Notes: generated by a model from the sequence alone, not told the origin. Counted from the first letter of the stretch, positions 1 to 5,868 are shown. The stretch: 7,598 bases of DNA from an uncultured Clostridia bacterium (GCA_945224895.1 CALYNW010000040.1:1-7598), one strand, 5' to 3'. Program-made: numbers and translations.

Positions 1-1
1 A

Positions 2-25
2 GCACAGAAAACTTCTGTGCCTTTT
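2..25. terminator. Hairpin after the gtrA-family gene, possible bidirectional terminator
   Basis: An 8-bp perfect stem (GCACAGAA at 2-9 pairing with TTCTGTGC at 13-20) closes a 3-base loop. On the plus strand it is followed by CTTTTG. On the minus strand it lies about 40 bases past the gtrA-family stop codon, preceded by an A run, which is the usual shape of a two-way intrinsic terminator. The U tract needed for minus-strand termination would lie left of position 1 and cannot be seen, so the role is inferred. Confidence 0.5.
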
Positions 26-59
26 GACATAATTTACAGCAACTGCCCGCTTACAAAAT

Positions 60-620
60 TTATTGTTTGGGATTTTCTTTCTTAGCCGCTTTTTCTGCTT
101 CAAGGGTTGACTTCTTTTTTCTGTGGATAACAAAGCGGTTACAGGGATATGTCCAAAGAGTTGGGATAGCCATACCGATAAGCTTAATCACTAAATCCCA
201 GAAATTTCCCGTAAGGCTGTGAGCCTGTGCAAAGGTTGTCATTGCAGAGCCTATCCAACCGTTTGCAAAAATAGTAAATACGACCATTATTGCATAAAGT
301 ATCATACTGACGGTTGGGTTTGCATCTGCCTTGAAGGTGATTTTTCTGTTTAAAATAAATGCAATAGCATATCCGATTGTAGTTGAAATCAGGTATGTAA
401 AAAGATATCCCTTTGAGGTAATGCCTATCATATTAAGGGCACTGTTTGTTACAGGCTGGCTTGTCATAGCCGCAAAAACCGTGTTAAGCAGTATCATATG
501 AACTATCAGCTCAACAACAGAGGAGCCACCGCCTGCAATGGAAAATTTAATGAATTTCCATATTTCAGCATGCTTTTCGGTAAATTTTGTAAACGCGTTT
601 GTCTTTTTCTTTTCGCTCAT
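60..620 (-). CDS. GtrA family membrane protein
   Basis: This 186-residue protein belongs by appearance to the GtrA/DPMS family: small four-helix membrane proteins, several of which take part in moving polyprenyl-phosphate-linked sugars across the membrane for surface glycan modification. Four hydrophobic segments are visible, at about residues 26-50, 72-90, 104-124 and 142-160. The first opens with the typical KFIKFSIAGG, the second ends in NRKITF (91-96), and the last ends in the matching NRFVIHR (161-167); this paired Asn-Arg-aromatic pattern is a family hallmark. Lysine-rich tails at both ends make it longer than the usual 120-150 residues. The start is supported by AGGAGG just upstream, overlapping the end of the preceding phosphoesterase gene's intergenic gap of 13 bases, so the two are surely co-transcribed. 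No glycosyltransferase is adjacent in the window, so the lipid-linked substrate is unknown. Confidence 0.88.
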   Translation of the reverse strand: MSEKKKTNAFTKFTEKHAEIWKFIKFSIAGGGSSVVELIVHMILLNTVFAAMTSQPVTNSALNMIGITSKGYLFTYLISTTIGYAIAFILNRKITFKADANPTVSMILYAIMVVFTIFANGWIGSAMTTFAQAHSLTGNFWDLVIKLIGMAIPTLWTYPCNRFVIHRKKKSTLEAEKAAKKENPKQ

Positions 621-633
621 TTTTATCCTCCTA

Positions 634-1755
634 TTAGAGCAGCTTTGTCAGCAGAATAATCAGAATTACTATTAATGCAATAACGGAAACTGCTTTGATA
701 ATCATTGGTATTGCGGCGTCAACAGTTGCAGGAGCCTTGCTTGAAATATAATCAAATACAGGTCTACTGACCTTTTTGCCCACAAGCTCATCATATGTAC
801 GGGTGTATGTTTCGTACTTGTTTGGATTACTTTCGTCAAGAACGAAGCAACGAACTCCTCGTTTAGTCCTATTGCCGTAAACATTAAAGCCTGACGACTG
901 TGTAAAGCCTAAATCAACATTTTTATATCTTCCTACAAAGCTGTTTTTGTGGTCGTGTCCTACAAATACTGCAAGCACATCACCCTTTTCCGATATTGCG
1001 TCAAATTCACCGTTATTGATGTCGGGAATTGAGGGAGGCTCCTCAAGCATATCACCCTTACGGCAGGTGTCGCCTAATTTGTAGTATTCGTTTTTATGAG
1101 TTCTGAATGCTCTTATTGCACCCTTTTCGTTTTTCTTAACACGCTTTAAGATGTTGTAATATTCGGGCATAGGAATGTGCTGGAATATTATTGAGGAAAC
1201 ATAATCACCGTTTTTGGCTTTTAAATTATCACGTGTCTTTTTGTACCATTCAATAATGCTCTTATCAAATGGCTCGTAGCCACCACCCTTTGCATCTGTA
1301 CCGCTGTCAAAAAGGTAAAGGTTAAATACGTCTCTGTCAGAGCCGTCAGAGGCTTTAATGGGAATATTGTATGTTCCGCCGCCGTCAATACCCTCTGCCT
1401 GCTCGCCGATACAGTTTGGTAAAGCCTTGTAAATGTCCTTGAACTGGTCTGCATTTGAAATACCAACCTGCCTGTCGTGATTGCCGAAGGTTACGGCAAA
1501 GGGAATATTTCTTTTTGTAACAGGCTCTAAAAGAGTATTTATTGTTTTTGCAACAGCCCTTTCAAGCTCCTTACCCTTGCCCTTGTAGGTTACGCCGTAG
1601 CCTTTAATTTGGTCACCTGTGTAAACAACAAGGTCCGGCTTTTCGGCTTCAACAGCCGCTTCAAGCAAATTAAGTGTGTCGGCGGATATTGCGGGAATTT
1701 CCTGCATATCCGTAATTTGCATAATTTTAAATTTACCGTCGGAATTAAATTTCAT
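634..1755 (-). CDS. Calcineurin-like metallophosphoesterase with C-terminal membrane anchor
   Basis: This 373-residue enzyme shows the calcineurin-like metallophosphoesterase motifs in order: D16-M-Q18 (motif I), G47-D48-Q (II), G91-N-H-D94 (III), H193 in FQHIP (IV) and G266-H-D-H269 (V). These ligands build a two-metal site that hydrolyses phosphate esters; the fold resembles the purple-acid-phosphatase/Dcr2-like branch. Motif I carries Gln where the general family has His, which I believe is common in this bacterial subgroup. There is no signal peptide: the catalytic domain begins at about residue 8. A hydrophobic stretch at about 350-370 followed by KLL ends the protein, predicting a tail anchor with the catalytic domain in the cytoplasm. 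The start is preceded by GAGGAGG at a good distance. It is the first gene of a two-gene unit with the GtrA-family gene, so a lipid-linked or sugar-phosphate substrate is possible but not shown. Confidence 0.9.
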   Translation of the reverse strand: MKFNSDGKFKIMQITDMQEIPAISADTLNLLEAAVEAEKPDLVVYTGDQIKGYGVTYKGKGKELERAVAKTINTLLEPVTKRNIPFAVTFGNHDRQVGISNADQFKDIYKALPNCIGEQAEGIDGGGTYNIPIKASDGSDRDVFNLYLFDSGTDAKGGGYEPFDKSIIEWYKKTRDNLKAKNGDYVSSIIFQHIPMPEYYNILKRVKKNEKGAIRAFRTHKNEYYKLGDTCRKGDMLEEPPSIPDINNGEFDAISEKGDVLAVFVGHDHKNSFVGRYKNVDLGFTQSSGFNVYGNRTKRGVRCFVLDESNPNKYETYTRTYDELVGKKVSRPVFDYISSKAPATVDAAIPMIIKAVSVIALIVILIILLTKLL

Positions 1756-1779
1756 TTATATTTCCTCCTCTTTATCGGT

Positions 1780-1824
1780 AAAAAAGGGACGCATAAGCTA
1801 TTAGTTAATATGCTCAGGCGTCCC
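1780..1824 (-). terminator. Terminator-like hairpin in the metallophosphoesterase leader (candidate attenuator)
   Basis: Read on the minus strand, GGGACGC (1824-1818) pairs with GCGTCCC (1792-1786), and six T follow at 1785-1780. Inside, TGAGC pairs with GCTTA and TATT with AATA around an AACT loop, giving about 16 pairs broken by one mismatch and one bulged A. This is the form of an intrinsic terminator, yet it lies between a strong promoter (1839-1867) and the start codon at 1755, with no gene between. It may attenuate the phosphoesterase unit, make a short RNA of roughly 50 bases, or serve as a 5' stabilising stem. Confidence 0.65.
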
Positions 1825-1838
1825 CATTAACATATACT

Positions 1839-1867
1839 ATTTTATCATTCAATATTTGTGCTGTCAA
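1839..1867 (-). promoter_or_regulatory. Sigma-A-type promoter for the metallophosphoesterase-gtrA unit
   Basis: On the minus strand there is a perfect -35 TTGACA (1867-1862), a 17-base spacer, and -10 TAAAAT (1844-1839), five of six matches to consensus. The predicted start of transcription is near 1832, only a few bases before the leader hairpin. It is the only good promoter seen upstream of the phosphoesterase gene. Confidence 0.75.
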
Positions 1868-1880
1868 TATTAATAAAGAT

Positions 1881-1917
1881 ATTTTACTTAGATTTTACTT
1901 GACTTAATATTTTATTT
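1881..1917. repeat. Direct repeats between the divergent promoters, possible operator
   Basis: ATTTTACTT occurs at 1881-1889 and again at 1892-1900, an 11-base period that puts both copies on the same helix face. A third, one-mismatch copy (ATTTTATTT) lies at 1909-1917. They sit upstream of the -35 elements of both divergent promoters, a typical place for an activator. The region is very AT-rich, so chance repetition is possible; the regulator is unknown. Confidence 0.35.
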
Positions 1918-1922
1918 TGCTA

Positions 1923-1951
1923 TTGAAAAACCAATACAGTTGTCATATAAT
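1923..1951 (+). promoter_or_regulatory. Sigma-A-type promoter for the MFS transporter gene
   Basis: A -35 TTGAAA (1923-1928), a 17-base spacer and a perfect -10 TATAAT (1946-1951) form a strong housekeeping promoter. A second TATAAT overlaps at 1951-1956. Transcription should begin near 1958, giving a leader of about 55 bases before the transporter start. Confidence 0.75.
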
Positions 1952-1974
1952 ATAATCAGTTCAAGGGAGAAGGA

Positions 1975-2010
1975 ATGTTGCTTCTTCCTTATTTACTTTA
2001 CAGGGAGTGA
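1975..2010 (+). other. Possible 11-codon leader peptide upstream of the MFS transporter
   Basis: ATG at 1975 opens an 11-codon frame, M-L-L-L-P-Y-L-L-Y-R-E, ending at TGA 2008-2010. GGGAG at 1965-1969 is a plausible ribosome binding site five bases ahead. The stop overlaps a GTG at 2007 in GTGA form and lies five bases before the preferred transporter start at 2016. The frame also contains the transporter's own ribosome binding site, so its translation could affect transporter initiation. Its short length means chance occurrence cannot be excluded. Confidence 0.25.
2003..2007 (+). promoter_or_regulatory. Ribosome binding site that favours the GTG start at 2016
   Basis: GGGAG lies eight bases before GTG at 2016. 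It abuts and overlaps the in-frame GTG at 2007 and so could not serve that codon, which makes 2016 the better start unless the upstream mini-frame drives coupled initiation at 2007. Confidence 0.6.
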
Positions 2011-2015
2011 TTGAT

Positions 2016-3476
2016 GTGGCAGGAGTTTTAACAAAAAAGAAAAAGATGGGCTACGCCTTCGGTATATTTACCGAGTCTCTCATTTACAATATGTTTTATA
2101 CATATTACCTGACTTTTCTTAATGAGATTGTGGGTATAGCACCTAAATACAGCTCCTTGGTGATTTTTATTTCTATTGCCTGGGACGCTGTTACCGACCC
2201 GATTATAGGAAATTATACCGACAGAGGCGGAGTGGATAAAAGACGTGTAATGAAGATGTCGCTTATTCCCTTGGGACTTGTGTTTATTGTAGCTTGGACC
2301 TCGATAGGTGCAGGATTTTCAAGCCAGCTTGCAAAGATTTTGCTTTATACCGTGATATCAATGCTTATTTGGGTTTTCTATACTATGTATACAATTCCAT
2401 ATTATGCAATCGTTCCCGAGCTTACTGAGGATTATGACGAAAGAACTAACATCCGTTCAACTGCATCTCTTGTAAACGCTATTGCGGTAGGTCTCGGTAA
2501 TGTTCTTCCGGCACTTGTTCCTACTGTTGCAATTATACTTACTGAAAAATATTCGAGTAATTCATATGCGGTAATTGCCGCAGTAATAAGCATTACGGCA
2601 GTGGTGCTTGGATTTATTTGTGTAAAATCTCTTAACGGGATTTATAATCCTAAGCCTACCGTTCAGGGCGAAAAGAAAATTTCAGTTAAAGAAACCTTTA
2701 AGGCATTCGGCTCAATTCTGAATATGAGAGCGGCAAGAATATTTCTTATTTTCGTATTTTTCTTTCTAACTGCTTCCTCTATGATACAGTCAAACCTCAC
2801 TTATATGGTTGTTGATTGTATAGGTATGGACTATGATACAGGTATAGTATACGTAATTATTTCAATGGTATTATCAATGGGTATAATTGTACCTATTGTT
2901 GAAAAGGTTGCTGTTAAAACCGATAGACGTCTTGCTTGTATAATCTTCCTTTCATTAACATTTGCAGGGGAAATTATCTGTAAGCTTGTAGGACTTGATG
3001 TTACTATAGGCGGCTTTAAGATTATGGCAGTAATTTGTGCTGCACTTTTGGGTATCGGTGCAGGTACCTTCTGGACATTGTTCTACTCAATGAGCTATGA
3101 TTTGGTTGAGCTTGATGAATTTAAGACAGGAGAACGCCATGAATCAATAATCACGGCTTTGCCTCAGCTTATTCAGAAATTTGGATCGGCCTTCGGTATT
3201 CTTATGGCAGGACAGTTCCTTTCCCTTTACGGCTATGATTCCTCAAAGGATGTTGCAGGAAAGGAATCCCTTATCACAAAGGTTACAGACCCTGCAATAA
3301 TCGATGGTATGGAAAATATTTCAACTGTATTTCCTGCTGTTGCAATAGGCGTATGCCTTATAGCACTTATTTTCTATCCTATGACAAGAAAGAATGTAAA
3401 TCTTCTTATGTCACAGCTTGTTAAAAAGCGTAACGGTGAGGAGTATTCATCAAAGGGACTTGAAAAGCTTCTTTGA
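2016..3476 (+). CDS. GPH-family (MelB-like) MFS cation/sugar symporter
   Basis: This 486-residue inner-membrane protein has about twelve hydrophobic segments and the signature blocks of the glycoside-pentoside-hexuronide:cation symporter family. Residues 57-61 (D-A-V-T-D, then PIIG) match the Asp pair that binds the coupling cation in MelB helix II, and the loop ending YTDR (67-70) follows. A central VPELTEDYDERT-like cytoplasmic loop and a late K-T-G-E-R motif (370-374) after a D-L-V-E-L-D stretch are also typical, as is QKFGSAFG shortly after. Length fits the family. The likely role is uptake of a glycoside or related sugar with Na+ or H+; the substrate cannot be read from the sequence, and no sugar-catabolic gene is adjacent. 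It is transcribed alone from its own promoter, divergently from the phosphoesterase unit. GTG 2016 is chosen over GTG 2007 on ribosome-binding-site spacing. Confidence 0.88.
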   Translation: MAGVLTKKKKMGYAFGIFTESLIYNMFYTYYLTFLNEIVGIAPKYSSLVIFISIAWDAVTDPIIGNYTDRGGVDKRRVMKMSLIPLGLVFIVAWTSIGAGFSSQLAKILLYTVISMLIWVFYTMYTIPYYAIVPELTEDYDERTNIRSTASLVNAIAVGLGNVLPALVPTVAIILTEKYSSNSYAVIAAVISITAVVLGFICVKSLNGIYNPKPTVQGEKKISVKETFKAFGSILNMRAARIFLIFVFFFLTASSMIQSNLTYMVVDCIGMDYDTGIVYVIISMVLSMGIIVPIVEKVAVKTDRRLACIIFLSLTFAGEIICKLVGLDVTIGGFKIMAVICAALLGIGAGTFWTLFYSMSYDLVELDEFKTGERHESIITALPQLIQKFGSAFGILMAGQFLSLYGYDSSKDVAGKESLITKVTDPAIIDGMENISTVFPAVAIGVCLIALIFYPMTRKNVNLLMSQLVKKRNGEEYSSKGLEKLL

Positions 3477-3505
3477 TTGTAATTATATATAATATAAAAT
3501 AATTC

Positions 3506-3533
3506 TTGACAAAACAGATTTTTATGCTATTAT
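3506..3533 (+). promoter_or_regulatory. Sigma-A-type promoter of the rimP-nusA-infB operon
   Basis: A perfect -35 TTGACA (3506-3511) is followed after 16 bases by TATTAT (3528-3533), five of six matches. The 30 bases before it are almost all A and T, resembling an UP element. Predicted transcription start is near 3540, about 95 bases before the rimP start codon. Confidence 0.7.
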
Positions 3534-3558
3534 ATTTGTGTAAGATTATCAGCCGATT

Positions 3559-3596
3559 GAGAGTGGACCGAAGGGTCCGCTCTCTTGTTATTATTG
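3559..3596 (+). terminator. GC-rich hairpin with interrupted U tract in the rimP leader (candidate attenuator)
   Basis: GAGAGTGGACC (3559-3569) pairs with GGTCCGCTCTC (3574-3584) through 11 base pairs, one of them G-U, around a GAAG loop. TTGTTATTATTG follows: U-rich but interrupted by G and A. The hairpin lies about 20 bases after the predicted transcription start of the operon that encodes NusA. Weak U tracts are the feature of NusA-dependent terminators in Bacillus subtilis, where nusA is reported to be autoregulated by leader attenuation. The same hairpin could also end read-through from the transporter gene, which has no other visible terminator. Confidence 0.6.
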
Positions 3597-3624
3597 ATGT
3601 GATTTGTCAAAAGGGCTGAGCATT

Positions 3625-3629
3625 GGAGG
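3625..3629 (+). promoter_or_regulatory. rimP: Ribosome binding site fixing the TTG start of rimP
   Basis: GGAGG lies seven bases before TTG at 3637. The in-frame TTG at 3604 has no comparable site upstream, so the shorter protein is preferred. Confidence 0.75.
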
Positions 3630-3636
3630 TTTTTAT

Positions 3637-4128
3637 TTGGCAGGAAAAGGAAATACTGTCTCAAGGGTAAGAGAAATTGTAACTCCCTTTGCACTGGAGC
3701 TGGGACTTGATATTTGGGACATCAGATTTGTCAAAGAGGGCACAGACTGGTATCTGAGAATTTTTATTGACAAAAAGGGCGGAGTGTCTATTGACGATTG
3801 CGTTGATCTCACCCACGCAATAACAAAGCCTCTTGATGAGGCTGACCCAATCAGTCAGAGCTATCTTTTAGAGGTCAGCTCACCGGGAGTTGAAAGAGAG
3901 CTTGTTTCAGACGAGCATTTTGAAAAATATATCGGTGCCGATGTTATGCTTAGGCTTATACGCCCTATTGAAAAGGTTAGGGATTTCAAGGGAAAGCTGT
4001 CAGCCTATGATAACGGAGAGATAACGGTTTTACTTCCCGACGGTGAAGAACTCAGAATAAACAAAAAAGATACGTCATATGTTAAGCTTGACGATTTTGA
4101 TATTAATGATTTCAATAAAGAAATATAA
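3637..4128 (+). CDS. rimP: Ribosome maturation factor RimP
   Basis: This 163-residue cytoplasmic protein is RimP (YlxS), which helps assemble the 30S ribosomal subunit. The N-terminal alpha/beta domain contains the expected LDIWDIRFVKE and WYLRIFIDKKGG strands, the DDCVDLT helix start, and the diagnostic YLLEVSSPGVER stretch (nucleotides about 3862-3897). The C-terminal SH3-like barrel follows (FKGKLSAYDNGEITVLL and the closing INKKDTSYVKL). Length is normal for the family. I chose TTG at 3637 because GGAGG precedes it at the right distance; a start at TTG 3604 would add 11 residues not expected for the family. It is the first gene of the nusA-infB operon, in the position usual for Firmicutes, and is followed by a 29-base gap before nusA. 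Confidence 0.96.
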   Translation: MAGKGNTVSRVREIVTPFALELGLDIWDIRFVKEGTDWYLRIFIDKKGGVSIDDCVDLTHAITKPLDEADPISQSYLLEVSSPGVERELVSDEHFEKYIGADVMLRLIRPIEKVRDFKGKLSAYDNGEITVLLPDGEELRINKKDTSYVKLDDFDINDFNKEI

Positions 4129-4157
4129 AACCTTGTTATGAAAGGATGATAGGAAAA

Positions 4158-5222
4158 ATGAGTAAGGAATTTTTTGATGCAGTAACAGCGGTAGCAAACG
4201 AAAAGGGAATTTCCGAGGAGTATCTTTATGAAAAGATTTCAGCAGCCCTTGTTGTTGCGGCAAAGCATGAGTTTAACGGAAAGGATATCGTTCACTGCGA
4301 TATTGACCCTGAGAAGCAGAAAATAAAGCTTTATGTTACAAAGAATGTTGTTGAAGAAATTGAGGACGAGGATACAGATCTAACTCTTGAGCAGGCACAG
4401 CTTATCCGTAAGTCTGCTAAGGTTGGCAAAACCGTTGATATTCCTCTTAAAACAAAGGATTTCAGCCGTGTTATCGCAATGACGGCAAAGCATGTTATCC
4501 GTCAGGGCATCCGTGAGGGCGAAAGAGGAATGATGATTCAGGAGTTCAGGTCTAAAAATCAGGAGCTTCTTACAGGTAAGGTTGAAAGAATTGACCCAAT
4601 TAACGGTAATGTAATACTTACAATCGGTAAAAATACTGCTGTTCTTCCTAAGACAGAGCAGGTGCCCGGTGAAACATTTAAAGAGGGCGACAACGTTAAG
4701 GTTTATGTCGTTGACGTAAAGGACGGTGGAGGAAAATCTCCTAAGGTTATGATTTCAAGAACCCATCCCGGAATTGTACGCCGTCTCTTTGAGCAGGAGG
4801 TTCCCGAGATTTTTGACGGTACTATTGAAATTAAGTCGGTATCACGTGAAGCAGGCTCAAGAACTAAAATTGCAGTTCTTACTAAGGACGAGGATGTTGA
4901 TCCTGTAGGTGCTTGTATCGGTCCGAGAGGTCAGAGAGTATCAAATATTGTTGAGGCTCTCGGGGGAGAAAAAATTGATATCGTTAAGTTCAGCGAAGAT
5001 GCCGCTGAATATGTAGGAGCGGCTCTTGCTCCGTCAGAGGTTTGCTCTGTTGAGATTATCGACGAGTCTGCAAAATCCTGCCGTGCAACTGTTCCCGACG
5101 ATCAGCTTTCTCTTGCAATCGGTAATAAGGGACAGAATGTACGTCTTGCCGCAAAGCTCACAGGCTGGAAAATTGATATTAAGCCGGAGTCAGGATTTTT
5201 TGAAGGAACGGGAACAATATGA
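4158..5222 (+). CDS. nusA: Transcription termination/antitermination factor NusA
   Basis: NusA binds RNA polymerase and modulates pausing, intrinsic termination and antitermination. The 354-residue product shows the N-terminal polymerase-binding domain (about 1-125, with the conserved VIRQGIREGER stretch), an S1 domain (about 134-199), KH1 with the G-P-R-G loop at 255-258, and KH2 with G-N-K-G at 322-325 followed by the typical NVRLAAKLTGWKIDI. It ends soon after KH2, as in Gram-positive NusA, and lacks the acidic C-terminal repeats of Proteobacteria. ATG 4158 gives the family N-terminus MSKEFFDAV; an in-frame ATG at 4146 overlaps the AAAGGA binding site and would add four residues. Its stop overlaps the ylxR start in an ATGA arrangement. 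The leader hairpin upstream of rimP may allow NusA to control its own operon. Confidence 0.97.
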   Translation: MSKEFFDAVTAVANEKGISEEYLYEKISAALVVAAKHEFNGKDIVHCDIDPEKQKIKLYVTKNVVEEIEDEDTDLTLEQAQLIRKSAKVGKTVDIPLKTKDFSRVIAMTAKHVIRQGIREGERGMMIQEFRSKNQELLTGKVERIDPINGNVILTIGKNTAVLPKTEQVPGETFKEGDNVKVYVVDVKDGGGKSPKVMISRTHPGIVRRLFEQEVPEIFDGTIEIKSVSREAGSRTKIAVLTKDEDVDPVGACIGPRGQRVSNIVEALGGEKIDIVKFSEDAAEYVGAALAPSEVCSVEIIDESAKSCRATVPDDQLSLAIGNKGQNVRLAAKLTGWKIDIKPESGFFEGTGTI

Positions 5223-5491
5223 AGGCTAAAAAGATTCCTTTAAGAATGTGCAAGGGCTGTGGAGAAATGTTTGACAAGCGTACTCTTGTAAGAGTTGTAA
5301 GAAGTCCCGAGGGCGAGGTTTCTCTTGACCTGACAGGGAAGAAATCCGGCAGAGGCGCATATGTCTGCAAAAATCCCGAATGCCTTGCAAAGGCGAGAAA
5401 GAAAAAAGCGTTTGAGCGTGAATTAGCCGTTCAGATCAGCGACGATATTTACAATCAAATGGAAGAAGAAATGAAAAATGCACAAGGATAA
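5219..5491 (+). CDS. ylxR: YlxR/RnpM family RNA-binding protein
   Basis: This 90-residue protein is YlxR (DUF448), a small nucleic-acid-binding protein nearly always next to nusA. In Bacillus subtilis it has been renamed RnpM after being found to bind RNase P RNA and modulate RNase P activity; carrying that role over to this organism is inference. The family signature is complete: R-M-C-K-G-C near residues 9-14, RTLVRVVRSP (21-30), and G-R-G-A-Y-V-C at 44-50. Four cysteines (11, 14, 50, 55) are placed as if to bind a metal, though not all family members keep them. The start codon overlaps the nusA stop by four bases, so translation is probably coupled. The C-terminus runs into the start of ylxQ, which overlaps by 14 bases. 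Confidence 0.94.
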   Translation: MKAKKIPLRMCKGCGEMFDKRTLVRVVRSPEGEVSLDLTGKKSGRGAYVCKNPECLAKARKKKAFERELAVQISDDIYNQMEEEMKNAQG

Positions 5492-5795
5492 AATACTTTC
5501 AATGCTGGGGCTTGCCAGAAGAGCCGGTAAGCTTTCAATGGGACACGATATGGCACTTCAGGCGGTTTTGAATAAAAAGGCTCAAATGATTATTTTTTGC
5601 GCCGATATTTCACCAAGGCTTGTAAAGGAGTTTAAAAAAACCTTTGAGCTTCACAGCATTGATATACCTTTTTTTGAAACAGAAATAACTATTGAAGAAA
5701 TACATCATTTTGTAGGATATAAAGCGGGAGTGCTTACCGTAAATGATGAAAATTTTTCAAAAAAAATAATTTCACTTTTAACTGATACTGATTAA
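5478..5795 (+). CDS. ylxQ: L7Ae-family RNA-binding protein YlxQ
   Basis: This 105-residue protein belongs to the L7Ae/L30e ribosomal protein family and occupies the YlxQ (RplGA) place in the nusA-infB operon. The N-terminal L-G-L-A-R-R-A-G-K-L stretch (10-19), the strand MIIFCADIS (37-45) and the final VLTVNDENFSKKI (85-97) match the alpha-beta-alpha fold that binds kink-turn RNA. Family members in Bacillus bind k-turn RNAs but are not essential; the target here is unknown. The N-terminus starts within the ylxR coding region, 14 bases before the ylxR stop, with a purine-rich GGAAGAAG about ten bases before the ATG, so it probably depends on ylxR translation. A 73-base gap separates it from infB. 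Confidence 0.92.
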   Translation: MHKDKILSMLGLARRAGKLSMGHDMALQAVLNKKAQMIIFCADISPRLVKEFKKTFELHSIDIPFFETEITIEEIHHFVGYKAGVLTVNDENFSKKIISLLTDTD

Positions 5796-5816
5796 CTACT
5801 GTGTATACATTATAAT
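5788..5816 (+). promoter_or_regulatory. Weak candidate internal promoter before infB
   Basis: A perfect TATAAT at 5811-5816 lies in the only sizeable gap inside the operon. At 17 bases spacing the -35 position reads CTGATT (5788-5793), only three matches, and there is no TG extension. It could give some independent infB transcription, or be a chance -10 in AT-rich DNA. Confidence 0.25.
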
Positions 5817-5854
5817 GATTTTCAGTATTGATTAACAGCGATAACTTTTAACAC

Positions 5855-5860
5855 AGGAGG
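5855..5860 (+). promoter_or_regulatory. infB: Strong ribosome binding site of infB
   Basis: A perfect AGGAGG lies eight bases before ATG 5869. It is the strongest site in the operon, consistent with independent initiation of infB after the 73-base gap. Confidence 0.85.
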
Positions 5861-5868
5861 AATTGCGT

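Noticed and set aside
1786..1824. The leader hairpin as a known riboswitch
   Set aside because: The region is only about 40 bases of one simple imperfect hairpin, without a conserved aptamer core that I recognise (for example preQ1, fluoride, c-di-GMP or yybP-ykoY).
1609..1830. A 73-codon plus-strand frame overlapping the metallophosphoesterase start and its leader hairpin
   Set aside because: It is antisense to the N-terminus of a well-supported enzyme and runs through the promoter-proximal hairpin; no ribosome binding site or recognisable product.
3604..3636. N-terminal extension of RimP from TTG 3604
   Set aside because: The extra 11 residues are not expected for RimP, and the good GGAGG site lies inside them, pointing to TTG 3637.
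4146..4157. Earlier ATG for NusA at 4146
   Set aside because: It overlaps the AAAGGA binding site, has none of its own, and the family N-terminus begins at ATG 4158.
5788..5836. Near repeat of a TGATTAAC sequence in the ylxQ-infB gap (about 5789-5796 and 5828-5835)
   Set aside because: Two short AT-rich copies without symmetry or association with a promoter element; likely chance.
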